A stretch of DNA of 64,000 nt from assembly GCF_046530675.1 (NCBI RefSeq), contig NZ_CP172558.1:1426001-1490000 (forward strand), given 5' to 3'. A program made the position numbers and the translations under genes. Below the pieces are notes generated by a model. The model was given only the letters and a program-made list of their open reading frames with translations, did not search any database and was not told the DNA's origin. This document shows positions 32,362 through 41,304 of this stretch, one piece after another (position 1 is the stretch's first letter; every line of letters begins with the position of its first letter). Source of the stretch: Chitinibacter sp046530675. Lineage in GTDB: Bacteria > Pseudomonadota > Gammaproteobacteria > Burkholderiales > Chitinibacteraceae.

Positions 32362-34463
32362 ACGAGGAAGCTGCCAGCGCAGCAATGAATACGATGAATC
32401 CAAGTCTGTTAATTGAACTCTTTACCGAAGAATTGCCACCCAAAGCGCTGCCCAAGCTGGGCGCGGCGTTTGCAGATCATATCTTTGCCGAGCTGGTGAA
32501 GCTGGGTTTTGCACCTGCCAGCGCCGAAGCGGTGACGTTTGCTAGCCCGCGCCGTCTGGCCGTGACGATTGCCGATGTGGCGGCTGTGCAGCCCGAGCAG
32601 TCGATTGAAAAACGTGGCCCGGCGGTAGCGGCCGGCATGAAAGACGGCAAGCCCAGCCCGGCCTTGCTGGGGTTTGCGCGCTCTTGCGGTCTGGCGCCGG
32701 AAGCGGTTGAAAACCTGGAAACCGTTCACGATGGCAAACAGGACGTGTACGTGTTCCGTTCGGTCAAAGCCGGTGAAGCGCTCTCTGCGGTGCTGGGCGA
32801 TATCGTTGCCGCAACGCTGAAAAAATTGCCTGCGCCAAAAATGATGCGCTGGGCTGACCGCGAAGGCCAGTTCATCCGTCCGGTACACGGCCTGACGATG
32901 TTGCACGGCAGTGATGTGATCGCTGGTCAAGTGCTGCACCTCGAATCTGGCCGCACGACGCGTGGCCATCGTTTCCTGTCCAAAGGTGAAATCAGCCTCA
33001 ACACCGCCGAAGGCTATGCACGCCAGATGCACGAAGAAGGCAAAGTGATCGCCAGCTTCGCCGCGCGCCGTGCGCTGATCGGTGAAAAGCTGAACGAAGC
33101 CGCTGCGGCGCTGAACGCAACGATTGCAGCCGACGACGCGCTGTTTGACGAAGTCACCGCGCTGGTTGAATGGCCGGTGGTGCTCAAAGGCGAGTTTGAA
33201 GCCGAATTCCTGCAAGTACCGCAGGAATGCCTGATTCTGACGATGCAGCAAAACCAGAAATACTTCCCGCTGCTCGATAGCAATGGCAAGCTGATGAACC
33301 AGTTCCTGCTGGTATCGAATCTGCAGACCGACGATCCTAGCCACATCATCAACGGCAACGAGCGTGTATTGCGCGCGCGTTTGTCGGATGCCAAATTCTT
33401 CTTCGAGCAGGACAAAAAAGCGCCGCTCGACAGCCGCGTCGCCAAGCTGGCCAACGTGGTTTACCACAACAAGATTGGCTCGCAGCTGGAGCGCGTAACG
33501 CGTCTGGAAACCATCGCGGGTGAAATCGCCAAGCTGCTCGGCGCCGATGTGAGCAAAGCCACGCGCGCGGCCTACTTGGCCAAAGCCGATTTGTCGACCG
33601 ATATGGTCGGCGAATTTCCCGAGCTGCAAGGCATTATGGGTCAGTATTATGCCAAGCACGACGGTGAAGATACCGAGGTGGCGTATGCGGTTGAAGCGCA
33701 CTACAAGCCTAAGTTTGCTGGCGATACCCTGCCTGAAGGCGCGATTGCGCAAGCTGTTTCACTGGCCGACAAACTCGAAACACTGGTTGGCATTTACGGC
33801 ATCGGCCTGATCCCGACCGGCGACAAAGATCCGTTCGCGCTGCGTCGCGCTGCATTGGGCGTGTTGCGGATGGCGCTAGTTCAACCCCTCGATTTGAAAG
33901 TCCTGCTCAGCCTCACCGCCGCCAGCTTCCCGGCTGGCCTGATCGCCGAGGGTACGGTCGAAGGCCTGTACGGCTTTATGCTCGACCGCCTGAAAAACCT
34001 GCTCGCTGCCGACTATCCGGCCGCTGACATCGACGCCGTGCTGGCGCTCAAGCCCACGTTGATAAACGACGTGACAGTACGTCTGGCAGCCGTTGCCGAG
34101 TTCAAGGCCTTGCCAGAATCGGCTGCGCTGGCGGCGGCGAACAAGCGCATTCGCAATATCCTGAAAAAAGTCGAAGGCGAAGTGCCAGCGCTGAACGAAG
34201 CGCTGTTGCAGGAAGCTGCCGAGAAAGAGCTGTTCGCCGCACTGCAAGCCGTACAAGGCCCGGTGAATACCGCGCTGGCGGCGAATGACTTTACCAATGC
34301 ACTGAAGCAGCTGGCGGCTTTGAAAACGCCGGTTGATACCTTCTTTGACGGTGTGATGGTGATGGCCGACGATCTGGCTGTGCGTGGCAATCGTCTGGCG
34401 CTGCTGGGCGCGCTGGCCGAATTGATGAACCGCGTCGCCGAGTTGTCGCTGCTGGCTGATTAA
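32358..34463 (+). CDS. glyS: Glycyl-tRNA synthetase beta subunit GlyS
   Basis: The tRNA-binding beta subunit, 701 residues from the ATG at 32358 (which overlaps the lipoprotein stop as ATGA). The conserved core starts SLLIELFTEELPPKALPKLG, then RRLAVTIADV, FIRPVHGLTMLHG, LTMQQNQKYFPLLD, the HD-like region YLAKADLSTDMVGEFPELQG and GDKDPFALRRAALGVLRM. Two later in-frame ATG codons (32385 and 32394) would shorten the N-terminus by 9 or 12 residues; the shorter form fits other GlyS proteins better, so the exact start is open. The C-terminal anticodon-binding region is complete. Confidence 0.95.
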   Translation: MNEEAASAAMNTMNPSLLIELFTEELPPKALPKLGAAFADHIFAELVKLGFAPASAEAVTFASPRRLAVTIADVAAVQPEQSIEKRGPAVAAGMKDGKPSPALLGFARSCGLAPEAVENLETVHDGKQDVYVFRSVKAGEALSAVLGDIVAATLKKLPAPKMMRWADREGQFIRPVHGLTMLHGSDVIAGQVLHLESGRTTRGHRFLSKGEISLNTAEGYARQMHEEGKVIASFAARRALIGEKLNEAAAALNATIAADDALFDEVTALVEWPVVLKGEFEAEFLQVPQECLILTMQQNQKYFPLLDSNGKLMNQFLLVSNLQTDDPSHIINGNERVLRARLSDAKFFFEQDKKAPLDSRVAKLANVVYHNKIGSQLERVTRLETIAGEIAKLLGADVSKATRAAYLAKADLSTDMVGEFPELQGIMGQYYAKHDGEDTEVAYAVEAHYKPKFAGDTLPEGAIAQAVSLADKLETLVGIYGIGLIPTGDKDPFALRRAALGVLRMALVQPLDLKVLLSLTAASFPAGLIAEGTVEGLYGFMLDRLKNLLAADYPAADIDAVLALKPTLINDVTVRLAAVAEFKALPESAALAAANKRIRNILKKVEGEVPALNEALLQEAAEKELFAALQAVQGPVNTALAANDFTNALKQLAALKTPVDTFFDGVMVMADDLAVRGNRLALLGALAELMNRVAELSLLAD

Positions 34464-34469
34464 AACCCC

Positions 34470-34494
34470 GTAGGAGCGGGCTTGCCCGCTCCTA
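34470..34494. repeat. REP-like palindrome between glyS and gmhB
   Basis: A perfect 10-bp stem, TAGGAGCGGG paired with CCCGCTCCTA around CTTG, lies 8 bases after the glyS stop. The core GGAGCGGGCTTGCCCGC is nearly the same as the widespread Pseudomonas REP core. There is no T-run, so it is more likely a REP element than a terminator. Confidence 0.65.
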
Positions 34495-34510
34495 GATTGC
34501 TGGAAATCCG

Positions 34511-35071
34511 ATGCCTTCTGTGAACACCGATGTCGACAAGCTGCTGATTCTCGATCGCGATGGCGTGATCAACGAAGATCGGCCTGATTTTATTAAGTCA
34601 CCCGATGAATGGATTGCCATCCCCGGTGCGCTCGAAGCCATTGGCGAGCTGACGCGGGCGGGTTGGACGATCGTGGTTGCGACCAATCAGAGTTGTATTG
34701 GCCGTGGCATTATCAATATCGATATGCTCAACCAGATTCACGCCAAAATGCACCGGGCGGTGGTCAACGCTGGTGGACATATCGACGCGATATTCTTTTG
34801 CCCGCATGCGCCGGATGCCGCTTGCGAATGCAGAAAACCGGAGCCAGGTATGGTGCTCGATATTGCACGGCGGTTTCGCGTTGATGTTTCCGATTGCATT
34901 ATGGTCGGCGACGCATTACGCGATTTGCAGGCCATTGTCAGCGCAGGCGGCAAGCCGGTGCTGGTGCGTACCGGCAAAGGCCGTAAAACGGAACAGGCAG
35001 GAAATTTGCCAGAAAACACACTGATTTTTGATGATCTGGCTGCGTTTTGCGATGCATTGCTAGCCGGTTGA
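34511..35071 (+). CDS. gmhB: D,D-heptose 1,7-bisphosphate phosphatase GmhB
   Basis: A 186-residue HAD-family phosphatase that removes the C7 phosphate from D-glycero-D-manno-heptose 1,7-bisphosphate in ADP-heptose synthesis for the LPS core. Motif I is LLILDRDGVINED (catalytic Asp), motif II VVATNQS, the zinc-binding loop CPHAPDAACECRKPEPGM (Cys-His-Cys-Cys) and motif III/IV CIMVGDALRDL. The metal loop separates GmhB from the histidinol phosphatase branch. It fits the operon with plsC, supplying envelope biosynthesis. Confidence 0.93.
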   Translation: MPSVNTDVDKLLILDRDGVINEDRPDFIKSPDEWIAIPGALEAIGELTRAGWTIVVATNQSCIGRGIINIDMLNQIHAKMHRAVVNAGGHIDAIFFCPHAPDAACECRKPEPGMVLDIARRFRVDVSDCIMVGDALRDLQAIVSAGGKPVLVRTGKGRKTEQAGNLPENTLIFDDLAAFCDALLAG

Positions 35072-35100
35072 TTTTCCCTTTTTCCATCATTCAAGTGCCC

Positions 35101-35835
35101 ATGATTTATTTACGCTCTGCTCTCTATAGTCTTGGTCTGGTGTTGCTCACGCCCTTGTTTGCCCTGATCGGTCTGCTGATCTTTCCGCTGCCCGCAGTGA
35201 CACGCAACCGCGTGATCGCATGGTGGTCGCGGCTGATGTTTGTCTGGCTCAAGATCACTTGCGGGCTGAGCTTTAAAGTCGAAGGTGCGGAAAACATCCC
35301 GCACGGGCCCGCAATGATTATGTGCAAACACCAGTCGGCGTGGGAAACGATGGCTTTGCAGCTGATTTTCCCGCCGCAAGTCTGGGTGCTCAAACGCGAA
35401 TTGCTGAAAATTCCATTTTTCGGCTGGGGTCTGGCGGCAACGTCGCCAATTGCGATTGATCGCGGCCAGCGCGCGCAAGCGCAACGGCAATTAATGGAGC
35501 AAGGTCGTGATCGCCTTAATAAAGGGCTGTGGATCGTGATTTTCCCGGAAGGCACGCGGATCAAGCCGGGCGAGCGTGGTCAGTACAAGCAGGGCGGCGC
35601 GCGGCTGGCGAAAGACCTCGATGTGCCGATTGTGCCGGTCGCGATGAATTCGGGCGAATTCTGGCCGAAAAATTCGTTCTGCAAATGGCCGGGCGAAATT
35701 ACTGTGCGGATTGGCAAACCGATCTTGCCCGAAGGTAAAAACTCGCATGCTTTGATTAATGAAGTTGAGGGCTGGATCGAAGGCGAAATGGAACAAATCA
35801 GTGGTCGTGGGCCTTGTTATCAAAAGCCTGAGTGA
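35101..35835 (+). CDS. plsC: 1-acyl-sn-glycerol-3-phosphate acyltransferase PlsC
   Basis: A 244-residue inner-membrane acyltransferase making phosphatidic acid. It begins with a hydrophobic segment (YSLGLVLLTPLFALIGLLIF), then block I CKHQSAWE (His77...Glu82), block III FPEGTRIKPGERGQYKQG and block IV VPIVPVAMNSG. Block I is H-x4-E rather than the general H-x4-D; I believe this occurs in betaproteobacterial PlsC proteins but cannot check it here. The ATG at 35101 is chosen over the open frame from 35047, which lies in the gmhB tail. It overlaps the next gene by 4 bases (GTGA). Confidence 0.9.
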   Translation: MIYLRSALYSLGLVLLTPLFALIGLLIFPLPAVTRNRVIAWWSRLMFVWLKITCGLSFKVEGAENIPHGPAMIMCKHQSAWETMALQLIFPPQVWVLKRELLKIPFFGWGLAATSPIAIDRGQRAQAQRQLMEQGRDRLNKGLWIVIFPEGTRIKPGERGQYKQGGARLAKDLDVPIVPVAMNSGEFWPKNSFCKWPGEITVRIGKPILPEGKNSHALINEVEGWIEGEMEQISGRGPCYQKPE

Positions 35836-36533
35836 GTATTGCTTTGCAGGCTAGATTTGAATTGGCCTCTGGCCATATACCCTATAAAATTCAACGTAGT
35901 GCCCGGCGGCGCAGCATCGGTTTGAAAATCGATGCGTCCGGGCTGACGATTATCCTGCCGCAGCGCGCGCCGCTGGCCGAGGCCGAGCGCGTCATTCGCC
36001 TGAAACTCAACTGGATTCAGACCAAACTGCGTGAGCGTGATGCCCGACCTATTGCATTATCACCGCCGCCTTTAGCCTGGGGTGCTCCGGTGTGGTGGAT
36101 GGGCGCTCAGCGAACGCTGCAACCGGCTTTGCGCGGCAAGCTGTGCGACGACACGCTGTTTCTGTGCGCAGCCAATGACAGCAAGATTGCCGAAGCCTTG
36201 GCGCGCTTTTACCAGCGAGCTGCCCGTCCTTATTTCGCCGAACGCATCGCAATCTGGTCCGCGCGAATGGGTTTGCATCCCAAGCAACTGGCATTGTCGT
36301 CGGCGCGTACGCGCTGGGGTAGCTGTACTTCACAAGGCGTGGTCAGGCTCAATTGGCGGCTAATGCAGGCGCCGGCCAACGTAATCGACTATGTGGTGAT
36401 TCACGAGCTGGCGCATCTGGCTGAAATGAACCATTCGGCGCGTTTCTGGGCGCTGGTCGCTGCCGTATGTCCGCACTGGAAAAACGAACGCGACTGGCTC
36501 AAATCGCATGGTGCCCGCCTGTTGGCCTGGTAA
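35832..36533 (+). CDS. YgjP/SprT-like metal-dependent hydrolase (DUF45)
   Basis: A 233-residue cytoplasmic protein with a predicted zinc metalloprotease site HELAHLAEMNHSARFW (HExxH plus downstream His), preceded by the conserved ARTRWGSCTSQGVVRLNWRL. This is the YgjP-like/WLM DUF45 family. The biological substrate is unknown. The GTG start at 35832 overlaps the plsC stop and gives MSIALQARFELASG. It is the last gene of the glyQ operon; a 261-base gap with no visible gene separates it from the LPMO gene. Confidence 0.85.
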   Translation: MSIALQARFELASGHIPYKIQRSARRRSIGLKIDASGLTIILPQRAPLAEAERVIRLKLNWIQTKLRERDARPIALSPPPLAWGAPVWWMGAQRTLQPALRGKLCDDTLFLCAANDSKIAEALARFYQRAARPYFAERIAIWSARMGLHPKQLALSSARTRWGSCTSQGVVRLNWRLMQAPANVIDYVVIHELAHLAEMNHSARFWALVAAVCPHWKNERDWLKSHGARLLAW

Positions 36534-36794
36534 AGCAGCGTCAAGCATTCGGCAAACCATTTATCAGTATTCAATGATTTTTGTGTCTTGCCTCACATCC
36601 GGTAAATCTAACCGTTCGTCTTCTGCTTAGGTCACTTGTTATTTCGATTTTGCACTGATAGATTCAGCGCTCCAAATCCGTGGCTCATGTCGGGCTGGGA
36701 AATAAAACAAAAAATCAGATGCTTAATCCGCGCAAAGTTCAGTGAGCCTAGTTTGCGCCAAAGTAAGCAGGCCTACTTATTACTGGAGAAAAAA

Positions 36795-38120
36795 ATGCAA
36801 GTACAAGGTACCGCTTGGATGCCTGCGCGAATCGCGCTTGCTATGACTTTGCTGGGCTGCGCACCGCTGGCCGCAGCGCATGGCACAATGGAAGTGCCGG
36901 TTAGCCGTGTGCTGGGCTGTTATAAAGAGAACCCGGAAAGCCCCAAATCGGCAGCATGTCAGGCGGCGGTTGCGGCTTCCGGTGGCCCTCAATTTCTGTA
37001 TGACTGGTCTGGTGTGAATCAGTTGCCCAATGGCGACCACAAGGCTTTTGTTAAAGACGGCCAACTGTGTTCTGCCAGCAAATCAAACTATGCAGGGCTG
37101 GATCTGGCGCGTACTGATTGGCCTGCGACCAGCATTGCACCGGATGGCAATGGCAATTTTGAATTTGTGTTCAACGCGCCAGCGCCGCACCAGACGCGCG
37201 ACTGGACTTTCTATGTGACCAATAGCAACTGGAATCCAACTGCGCCGCTGAAGTGGAGTGATCTGGAGCAGTTCTGCCAATTGGGTAACGTCGCGCCGAC
37301 TGCGGATAAGCGTTACAAACTATCTTGCCAATTGCCAAAGAAAACCGGCAAGCAGATTATTTATGTGACCTGGCAGCGCAGTGATAGTGCCGAAGCGTTT
37401 TACTCATGTTCGGACGTGAATTTCTCGGCTGTCGTATCGACTTACAAAGAGCTGGGGCAGATCCGCGCCCAGCAAAATCTGGCACTCAACAGCCAGGTTA
37501 ATTTCCGCCTGTTTGACAAGGATGGTGGAGATCTGGAAAGCGTGACGCTGACGGCTGGTTATGATTCCGTGACCGGCGAAGACACGACACAAATGGCGGT
37601 GTGGCCATATGCCTTGGCGCAAAAAGTGAATGCGGCATCGCGTTACGTCAGTATTGGTGTGTTGCAATCGAATGGTGCAATTGCGCCAGTGAAGAGCGCT
37701 CAGGATAATCGTGTTTACAGCCGTTCGGGTACTGATTATGTCTACCGCGTGGATATTACCGCGCCAAGTGGTAGCACCCCGGCACCAACACCGGCTCCGA
37801 CCGCAACACCAGCGCCGACAGCAACGCCAAAACCAACAGTAGCACCAACGGCAACGCCGCAGCCTACGGCGACGCCTGCCGCAACCGCGACACCGGTAGC
37901 CACGGTTAAACCAACTGCAACGCCTTCTGCGGCTCCAACAGCGACGCCAGCAGCGAATGCCTGTGTTGCAGCATGGGATAAGAGCAAGGTCTACGCCAAT
38001 CCGGGTAATGTGGTCAGCTATCAGGGCCGCAACTTCCAGAATAAATGGTGGACTCAGAATAATGTCCCAAACATCAATGATGTCTGGGGTGTCTGGAAAG
38101 ACCTTGGCGCTTGCCAGTAA
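36795..38120 (+). CDS. Secreted AA10 lytic polysaccharide monooxygenase with CBM5/12 (GbpA-like)
   Basis: A 441-residue secreted copper enzyme that oxidatively cleaves crystalline chitin. The signal peptide ends APLAAA, and the mature protein starts HGTMEVPVSR, so His29 becomes the N-terminal His of the copper brace; the partner is His132 in APHQTRDW. The AA10 domain (29-~225) contains YDWSGVNQLPNGDHK and YAGLDLARTDWPAT. A second module (about 226-325) resembles the GbpA2 domain. A Thr/Pro linker (TPAPTPAPTATPAPT...) leads to a C-terminal CBM5/12 (AWDKSKVYANPGNVVSYQGR, then KWWTQ). The ATG at 36795 is chosen, with GGAG nearby; the frame is open upstream but encodes no signal peptide. It is probably monocistronic, and works together with the chitinase at 46.8 kb. 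Confidence 0.92.
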   Translation: MQVQGTAWMPARIALAMTLLGCAPLAAAHGTMEVPVSRVLGCYKENPESPKSAACQAAVAASGGPQFLYDWSGVNQLPNGDHKAFVKDGQLCSASKSNYAGLDLARTDWPATSIAPDGNGNFEFVFNAPAPHQTRDWTFYVTNSNWNPTAPLKWSDLEQFCQLGNVAPTADKRYKLSCQLPKKTGKQIIYVTWQRSDSAEAFYSCSDVNFSAVVSTYKELGQIRAQQNLALNSQVNFRLFDKDGGDLESVTLTAGYDSVTGEDTTQMAVWPYALAQKVNAASRYVSIGVLQSNGAIAPVKSAQDNRVYSRSGTDYVYRVDITAPSGSTPAPTPAPTATPAPTATPKPTVAPTATPQPTATPAATATPVATVKPTATPSAAPTATPAANACVAAWDKSKVYANPGNVVSYQGRNFQNKWWTQNNVPNINDVWGVWKDLGACQ

Positions 38121-38135
38121 GTTGTTATAAATATG

Positions 38136-38161
38136 AAAAGCCCACTTCGGTGGGCTTTTTG
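38136..38161 (+). terminator. Terminator of the LPMO gene
   Basis: Stem AAAAGCCCAC / GTGGGCTTTT with a TTCG tetraloop, followed by T. It lies 15 bases beyond the stop. Confidence 0.92.
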
Positions 38162-38232
38162 CATTTACATGGTTCTGAAAAATAACTTGAGCAGGAAGAA
38201 GATTTCAGCTGCTGCATCAAGGTGCGCAGTAT

Positions 38233-38514
38233 CTATTCGTTCAGTGGTGTGACAGTTGCGGTTTCGGTGCTGGAAGGCCGAGCTGGATTGGCGCTGGAAT
38301 CGGGTTTGCTGGCCGATTCACTGTTTGCAGCATCATAGACGTATCCACCCACAGCAATGGCGCCACTGGTTGCTGCCTTGCCAACATCATAGCCAATGCT
38401 GACCGCTGTACTCGTGACACTCACTGCGGCGGAACCAATCGCTGCGGTGGTTGCGACGACAGCACAGGCGCTGAGGCTGCTGGCGGCAAGCAGACTGAAA
38501 AGTACTTTGATCAT
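38233..38514 (-). CDS. Small Ala/Ser-rich lipoprotein
   Basis: A 93-residue protein with a lipobox: MIKVLFSLLAASSLSACAVV (Cys17). The mature part is rich in Ala, Ser, Thr and Val (AVVATTAAIGSAAVSVTSTA) with GAIAVGGYVYD near the middle and a hydrophilic tail. It looks like an exported small lipoprotein of the kind often annotated as NF038104-type or hypothetical. Function unknown. It is transcribed leftward, towards the LPMO terminator, with a dispersed element upstream. Composition and signal make it a real gene despite its length. Confidence 0.65.
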   Translation of the reverse strand: MIKVLFSLLAASSLSACAVVATTAAIGSAAVSVTSTAVSIGYDVGKAATSGAIAVGGYVYDAANSESASKPDSSANPARPSSTETATVTPLNE

Positions 38515-38595
38515 GGTCTTTCTTTCACTAAAAACAGCCTGCCATTTTCGCCGAAATGGGTCGTTCAGTCGAGTTGAAGCTGGATAGGGTGGGTA

Positions 38596-38645
38596 GGTAT
38601 TTTAACGTTGGCTAGGTATATATTGGTCTGCATGGCAATACTACC
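38596..38645. repeat. 50-bp GGTAT...TACC element, copy 6
   Basis: It begins AGGTATTTTAACGTTGGC, contains the core GGCTAGGTATATATTGG and ends GGCAATACTACC; the outer GGGTAG/CTACCC extends the palindrome. Its right end overlaps the last codons of dgt. Confidence 0.55.
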
Positions 38646-40029
38646 TACCCATTCCGCCGACTTGCTGCGCCAGATACGTTGCGTAGTTGTCGGTCATGCC
38701 TCCGATGAAATCGAGTACGCGCCGGTAGCTGTCGTATAAAGGCCAGTCTTTGCGCGGTGCATTGTATTCCATTAAATCGAGTACGCGTTTCATCCGGAAC
38801 GGCATATGCGCGCTGACTTTGAGCTCGTACGACGCCTTGCAGAAAGCGTCGAGCAGAATATCGAGGCAGGTGAACGAGCCGACTTCGATTTCGATTTTGC
38901 GGCGCTCATTGAAAATCCGGTCGCGCGCGAGTTGCTTGGCTTCATTGATGCCTTGCCGCATCGTGTATGGGCAATCGTTGAGCAGGTCGCCCTGATATGA
39001 GCCCTCCATCAGGCGCGGGTAATTGGCCATAAAGGTGTTGGCGACTTCACGCACGCAACGGTCGATGGCTTTGCCGCGCAACAGCGAAATTTTGCGCCGC
39101 GTCGATGGCGCTGCGGCGACTTCGAGTTCGAGCAGGCTCTTTTCTCCGCCGCAAATTTTCATCAGTAAAGGTTCGACCGTTTCATACGGCAGCATGCCGA
39201 TTTCGATACCGTCCTCCAGATCAAGAATCGCATAGCAAATATCGTCGGCGGCTTCCATCAGATAAGACAGCGGGTGGCGCGCCCATTTGCCCGGCGCGAT
39301 TTCGGGTAGCCCCAGCGTTTGTGCGACCTGAAGCAGAATGTGCTGTTCGGATTCATAACAGCTGAATTTGCCTTTACCGCCAGCGTGTTCGCTGGTCCAT
39401 GGGTATTTGAGTGTGGTGCCCAGCGTGGCATAGGTTAAGCGCAGCCCGCCCTCGAAACGATGGTTTTCCAGCTGGGTGATGATGCGAAAACCCTGTGCAT
39501 TGCCTTCGTAAGTGACCAAGTCGCGTCGCTCCTCAGGACTCAGGTTTTGCATCAGATAAGCGTGTTCGGGGCGGCGAAACCAGTCGCGGATTGCATATTC
39601 ACCAGCGTGACCAAACGGCGGATTGCCAATATCGTGCGCCAGGCACGCCGCCTGGACGATGCCGCCCAGATCGTACGGCGTAATATGCGCAGGCAATTGC
39701 CCCTGCAAACGCTCTGCGATCAGTACACCCAGGCTGCGGCCAACGCAGGCAACTTCGATGCTGTGCGTCAGCCGGGTGTGCACATGGTCGTTTTCGGTCA
39801 TCGGGTGAACTTGCGTTTTACGTCCCATGCGGCGAAACGGCGAACAGAAAACGATGCGGTCATGATCTTTGTGGAAATTGCTGCGACCGGCTTCGGTGTC
39901 GTTTGATTCTATCTCGTTAATACCCAGTCGCTGTGCGCTGAGCAGTCGGTTCCACTGCATGGTCATCGGAGGGCTCGCTGTGAAAGGGGCGGGAGTGAGG
40001 TAAGTAGACAAGCAAAAGTGTTTCAGCAT
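38641..40029 (-). CDS. dgt: dGTPase-type deoxynucleoside triphosphohydrolase Dgt
   Basis: An HD-domain enzyme that hydrolyses dGTP to deoxyguanosine and tripolyphosphate. Key segments: FCSPFRRMGRKTQVHPM, HVHTRLTHSIEVACVGRSLG (first metal His), AACLAHDIGNPPFGHAGE (HD motif) and the MEAADDICYAILDLEDG region (late metal Asp). It has the usual 400-450 residue core. As drawn (462 residues) the ATG at 40029 has GAGG 6 bases upstream, but it adds a 21-residue stretch before MTMQWNRLLSAQRLG, which fits other Dgt proteins better, so the true start could be 39966 or 39960. Divergent from the potABCD genes. Confidence 0.92.
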   Translation of the reverse strand: MLKHFCLSTYLTPAPFTASPPMTMQWNRLLSAQRLGINEIESNDTEAGRSNFHKDHDRIVFCSPFRRMGRKTQVHPMTENDHVHTRLTHSIEVACVGRSLGVLIAERLQGQLPAHITPYDLGGIVQAACLAHDIGNPPFGHAGEYAIRDWFRRPEHAYLMQNLSPEERRDLVTYEGNAQGFRIITQLENHRFEGGLRLTYATLGTTLKYPWTSEHAGGKGKFSCYESEQHILLQVAQTLGLPEIAPGKWARHPLSYLMEAADDICYAILDLEDGIEIGMLPYETVEPLLMKICGGEKSLLELEVAAAPSTRRKISLLRGKAIDRCVREVANTFMANYPRLMEGSYQGDLLNDCPYTMRQGINEAKQLARDRIFNERRKIEIEVGSFTCLDILLDAFCKASYELKVSAHMPFRMKRVLDLMEYNAPRKDWPLYDSYRRVLDFIGGMTDNYATYLAQQVGGMGR

Positions 40030-40207
40030 CGTTACCTCGCCTTGTCGTACGTGTGTACTGCTCGTACGGCTTCGGTGCCTTGCTGGAAAACTTTTGCACG
40101 GTTACTTATGGTGCTCATTTTAGGGGAATTTTCCCCCCTCGCGGGGTGGAGTTTGCTAAAATGGCGCGGCTTTTCGTGAGGGTGAGCTTTTCAACATAGG
40201 ACAGGTC

Positions 40208-41296
40208 ATGGCGCTGCTTGAAATTCGGGATGTCGTAAAACGGTTTGGCGATTTTACGGCAGTTAACCACGTTAGCCTCTCGGTTGAGGCGGGTGAGTTT
40301 TTTACTCTGCTGGGGCCTTCCGGTTGTGGCAAAACGACTTTGCTGCGGATGCTGGCCGGATTCGAGCAGCCTGATTCGGGCGAAATTATGCTCGACGGTG
40401 TGAACGTCGCCAGCGTACCGCCCGAAAAGCGTCCGGTGCATACGGTGTTCCAGAATTACGCGCTGTTTCCGCATATGACGGTGGCGCAGAATATTGCGTT
40501 TCCGCTGAAAATGGCCAATGTCGCTGCGGATGAAATCAAGGCGCGCGTTGCCGAAGTGCTCGATGACGTTCGTTTGACACAGTTTGCCACGCGTTTCCCG
40601 CATGAATTGTCCGGCGGCCAGCGTCAGCGTGTCGCGATTGCCCGCGCGCTGGTTAATCGTCCGCGTTTGCTGTTGCTGGATGAGCCGCTCTCGGCGCTGG
40701 ATGCCAAATTGCGCGAGGAAATGCAGATCGAACTGATCAATCTGCAAAAAGAAGTCGGCATTACTTTCGTTTATGTCACGCACGATCAGGGTGAGGCGCT
40801 GGCGCTGTCGCACCGGATTGCGGTGATGAACAAGGGCGAAGTGGCGCAGCTTGATGCGCCTGAAACGATTTACAGCTATCCGAAAAGCCGCTTTGTCGCT
40901 GACTTTATCGGTCAGTGCAATTTGCTTGATGCCACTGTCGTCGATTGTGATAGCGAGCGGATGACGATCGAAATTGCCGGTGTTGGCGTTTGCCATACTT
41001 TGCCGCTGGACGGCGTGCAAGCGGGGCAGAAAGGCTGCCTGGCTTTGCGCCCGGAAAAAATTAAACTCGGCGCCACACTGCCAAGCGATGACAGTGATGA
41101 AGTCCATTTCAAAGGGACTGTGCACGATTGCCTGTATTTGGGCGATGTAACGATCTATATCGTCGAGCTTGATAACGGCATGCTGGTCGAAACGATGCTA
41201 CCCAATTCGGCACCGGGACGCGCCAAGTTTTTTGATGACAATGATTCGGTTGAATTGGCGTGGCGGTTTGACGCTGGTCATTTCATCCTGGCCTGA
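40208..41296 (+). CDS. potA: Polyamine ABC transporter ATPase PotA
   Basis: A 362-residue import ATPase: Walker A GPSGCGKTT (about 36-44), Q-loop VFQNYALFPHMT, signature LSGGQRQRVAIARA, Walker B LLLDEPLSALD and switch His in VTHDQGEALAL. The C-terminal TOBE domain (LRPEKIKLG, then VTIYIVELDNGMLV) is the regulatory region of spermidine/putrescine transporters. It energises the PotBC channel encoded next (8 bases on). The four pot genes form a compact operon, separated from dgt by a 178-base divergent gap. Confidence 0.93.
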   Translation: MALLEIRDVVKRFGDFTAVNHVSLSVEAGEFFTLLGPSGCGKTTLLRMLAGFEQPDSGEIMLDGVNVASVPPEKRPVHTVFQNYALFPHMTVAQNIAFPLKMANVAADEIKARVAEVLDDVRLTQFATRFPHELSGGQRQRVAIARALVNRPRLLLLDEPLSALDAKLREEMQIELINLQKEVGITFVYVTHDQGEALALSHRIAVMNKGEVAQLDAPETIYSYPKSRFVADFIGQCNLLDATVVDCDSERMTIEIAGVGVCHTLPLDGVQAGQKGCLALRPEKIKLGATLPSDDSDEVHFKGTVHDCLYLGDVTIYIVELDNGMLVETMLPNSAPGRAKFFDDNDSVELAWRFDAGHFILA

Positions 41297-41304
41297 GGTT
41301 TGTG

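Noticed and set aside
32409..33752. Long minus-strand open frame opposite glyS
   Set aside because: It is a shadow of the high-GC third positions of glyS; glyS is unmistakable and the antisense translation has no features.
37742..37987. Minus-strand Gly/Val/Ala repeat frame opposite the LPMO linker
   Set aside because: An antisense reading of the Thr/Pro linker repeat, not a silk-like protein.
40115..41125. Long minus-strand open frame opposite potA
   Set aside because: A shadow of potA, with no recognisable content.
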